A stretch of DNA of 64,000 nt. Origin: Latrodectus hesperus (Eukaryota > Arthropoda > Arachnida > Araneae > Theridiidae). The position numbers and the translations under genes were made by a program. The stretch covers positions 43,745,970-43,809,969 of the forward strand of contig CM075860.1 in the NCBI GenBank assembly GCA_037975125.1, in the 5' to 3' direction. Shown piece after piece: positions 61,415 to 64,000 of this stretch (positions within the stretch are counted from its first letter, which is position 1; each line of letters begins with the position of its first letter). The notes under the pieces were generated by a model, which was not told the DNA's origin, made no database searches, and saw nothing but the letters and a program-made list of their open reading frames with translations.

Positions 61415-62115
61415 AGTTTTTAATAAAAAACATTAATGTCGGCGTAAGCAAGGCATTAGTCTTAAGATTTAAAATTCTATTAATTAAAGAAATTTTTAAA
61501 AATTTAAATCGTCCTTGTGTGTGTGCGAATTAAACTAACCATAAATTGAATATTTTTCATTTTGCTTTTCTTCTGTTCTATTGTCCACGTGTTAATGGTT
61601 TGAATCCACGGAAAATAACTTCTCAAACCGATGCTTTGCTCTTTATATAAAACCATTCAATTAAAAGAATGTACTTTGACACTAGGCACAGATGCCGTAT
61701 AATCCATGATTCCAAATTCTGAGGTTAGTGATTTTTTAGCCGATTTTCTTATGTATCTGGCAACCTTGTTTTTGTTACGTCATATATATGGAGAACTATA
61801 AGTATTATGCAGAAAATTCTATTTTGGTAACTCTAGTATTTACGTCATCGCGCACGTCACGATACGTCATCTTGGCAACATTTCTTCATCGCCAAAAAAA
61901 TTCAGAATTTGGAATTATAGATTATACGGCACGTGTGCCGACACTATTCTCAGAGATTCGAAGGTGAACTTTTCCTTGTTTGCTGCCGCTGGAAGAATGC
62001 TATTTGAAGGCGGGTAGCAAATTCGTCGACAAGTTGGATTTACGACGCTGTCTCAATGTGATGTAAGGTAGGTGAAACGTTAGACGTCATGGATATTTTA
62101 AACCAATAAGAATTG
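61415..62115 (-). repeat. Repeat family X, copy 3, with nested MITE
   Basis: Reverse of copies 1 and 2: 'GGCGTAAGCAAGGCATTAGT', 'AAAATTCTATTAATTAA', 'CTTCTCAAACCGATGC', and after the MITE 'TTGTTTGCTGCCGCTGGAAG', 'AAATTCGTCGACAAGTTGG' and 'GACGTCATGGATATTTTAAA'. The M1 element at 61685-61939 splits it. Confidence 0.78.
61685..61939. mobile_element. hAT-like MITE, family M1, copy 3, nested in family X
   Basis: 255 bp with ends GGCACAGATGCCGTATAATC and GATTATACGGCACGTGTGCC. Flanked by GACACTA at 61678-61684 and 61940-61946. Family X copy 1 keeps the unbroken target in reverse (about 45297-45303), with one base different. Confidence 0.9.
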
Positions 62116-63149
62116 TAACAAATTGATGTAGACATGATCTCAACTGGAACGATAGAAACAACCATTTTATAGATAAAAAGTGTTAAAAGTGAACGGTACT
62201 GATAAAAACAATTTGATCTCAAAAATTATAATTTGACGAGGGAAGAAGGAATGACCATAGTGGTCTTACATTTTAATATTTGTCCATTTTTTTTTTAATT
62301 AAAAAAAATTGGTTTTTATTTTAGCTGAAACCATCCAATTGATATTATATTCAAGATTTAAAAATAAGAAAATGTGATTTGGAAATGCGAAACAGATAGA
62401 ATCTTTAGCAATTCGATTATTTTGTATTATTTTCCTTTATTTCTTTTTCGTATATATGATACACAAGCTAGAACAAGTTAATATGAAATATAGCAAGACA
62501 GATGAGGGGGAGAATGCGCAGTGCATTCTAATAAAAGCCAACATCATTTGGGAGGGACAACAAAAGCCGTCATATCATAAAGCATTCAAGGAAAGTTGAC
62601 TTCCCAGGTTGCCTCTTTATGTATCCCGGCATTCCGTTTCTTTATCTGCCCCTTCCCCTCGCTGATTACGAGGGCAGCTCATAACAGAAATCTCTGCTTT
62701 CATTCCTTTTTATGTATGCCATATCCCATATCGCTGTCTTCTAATATCCGCCATCCCTTTCTTCTGGAAGCCCACCAGAGTCCTGGACAATAAATCGTTT
62801 GATAATGGGACACTGAGTGCTGTTGTCTGGAAGTACCAGAACGCATCCAGTGTTGCCATCTTTTGCATTGTCTTGCCACGACATTCATTGTAATCCTCGG
62901 CCACACATGTAGTTCGTGTTCTGTAAGAATGTTGAATCTTTGGGATTTCTTGGGATATTTTTTTCTTTTTCTGATCGTTTGCACGTTTAGTGGGTCGGTT
63001 ATGCAAATTTACTACTGAAAACGATTTTGTAATCCGAATAAAAGAATTTTGCAACACATACTGTATTTTCTTGCAACAGTTTAGAAACTATTTCGATACT
63101 GATTATGTATATAATTAAAAAAATTTTTTATTAAATGAAGTTATAGATA
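62116..63149. other. Mixed composition, no gene assigned
   Basis: The stretch 62500-62990 is GC-richer. Its minus-strand frames (63057-62710, 62984-62700) are over 90 codons but overlap each other in different frames and show no known domain. They could include a decayed coding sequence; not supported. Confidence 0.45.
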
Positions 63150-63157
63150 CATATATC

Positions 63158-63208
<51 letters not shown>

Positions 63209-63217
63209 ATATCTATA

Positions 63218-63288
<71 letters not shown>
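63150..63288. repeat. (TATC)n(TA)n compound microsatellite
   Basis: About 12 TATC units with two variants, then about 35 TA units. Confidence 0.97.
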
Positions 63289-63289
<1 letters not shown>

Positions 63290-64000
63290 CATTGGTAATG
63301 AGAGTTTAATATTATATTAAACACACCCTCTGGATTCAGAAATTAGAATAAAGAATCTGAAATTGTGAATTTCGAATTATTTTGGAATTAAACAATATAT
63401 TAATTTCCTTTTTATTAAAATCATATTTTGTATGATTTTAGTAGAAAGGATATTAATATATTGTTTACGATTACACATATATAAACATGAATTTAGAACA
63501 GTATTTGTTGTAGAAGGTAAGAAAATCATTTTATTAAATCAACTTGGGTCATATAAATAATAGTCAAATTTCAAGTGACCCTGTTTATGGAACACATGAA
63601 ATTTTAAACGATTTGGCGGATAAACGGAATAATTTTCTTTGTAATTTAGATTGGGGTTTTAGATAGGATCGCGGAAATACAAGAAGTGAGAAAAGTTTTG
63701 AACCATTCTTTTATATAGTAAAAACATTTAAATTATTTTATAAATGGAACGCTGGTAATTTTTAAAAAAAATTTTGATTCAATTTGTGAAATATGAACGA
63801 AGAATGTTAAGATCATTTTTGCTGATATAATGAATAATTTACGGATGTAGGGAACGAATTTCGGACGATTTCAATTGCAGAACACTGGAGTATTATCGAG
63901 TTTAAAGCCATTTTGATTATGAGGGTTACGTCCCAGACATGACTTTTGTTAAAAGCGCTTGGATCTCACTAGAGTCGATAATTCGGCTTGTTACCCTCTG
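63289..64000. other. AT-rich, no recognisable gene
   Basis: Nothing supported to the window end. Confidence 0.6.

Noticed and set aside
62700..63057. Minus-strand frames of 94 and 115 codons
   Set aside because: They overlap in different frames and have no recognisable motif. Kept only as an unassigned region.

Overview
This window looks like intergenic or intronic DNA from a metazoan, most likely an arthropod and plausibly a spider. It is strongly AT-rich and carries long (TA)n tracts, many tRNA-derived SINEs, mariner, pogo and hAT-like remnants, and a Ty3/Gypsy element whose Gag opens with a repetitive MKAGQEE coiled coil of a kind I associate with spider retroelements. The organism call is inference. 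I found no convincing host protein-coding exon, no rRNA and no intact tRNA gene. Almost everything that can be named is a mobile element or a tandem repeat.

Layout. 1-9.9 kb: AT-rich DNA with two SINEs, a long inverted repeat beside (TA)n tracts, and a decayed pogo/Tigger transposase tail near 8.4 kb. 9.9-16.6 kb: a SINE-rich stretch with a Helitron-like element, a short hAT-like MITE with a perfect 8-bp target duplication, and one SINE inserted into another. 16.6-21.4 kb: a gene desert with one GC-rich patch. 21.4-28.5 kb: a 5'-truncated LINE with a 15-bp target duplication, a pogo-derived element, SINEs, a deleted mariner and a hAT-like element. 28.5-29.3 kb: a GC-rich island. 29.3-32.5 kb: a 107-bp satellite of about 30 units with higher-order structure. 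32.6-36.7 kb: one SINE, then desert. 37.1-43.3 kb: a complete, very young Gypsy retrotransposon with 607-bp LTRs that differ at two positions. 43.3-50.2 kb: a 0.6-kb (TA)n tract, a decayed mariner-like gene, a repeat of unknown class (family X), SINEs and a GC-rich patch. 50.2-58.9 kb: desert, (TA)n with a perfect palindrome, a second pogo copy, a 75-nt hairpin, another SINE, family X with two nested insertions, a GC-rich island, SINEs and a MITE. 58.9-64 kb: desert, family X with a nested MITE, and a (TATC)n/(TA)n tract.

Family labels used below: S1-S8 are tRNA-derived SINE families. M1 and M2 are hAT-like short elements. P1 is a pogo-derived element. X is an unclassified repeat with three copies. 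The labels are local and were made by comparing copies inside the window; no database was searched.

The retrotransposon is the only element with nearly intact coding capacity. Its gag-protease-RT-RNase H frame and its integrase frame are separated by one frame change. The other elements are non-autonomous or decayed. Their target duplications and sister copies let several insertions be ordered in time.
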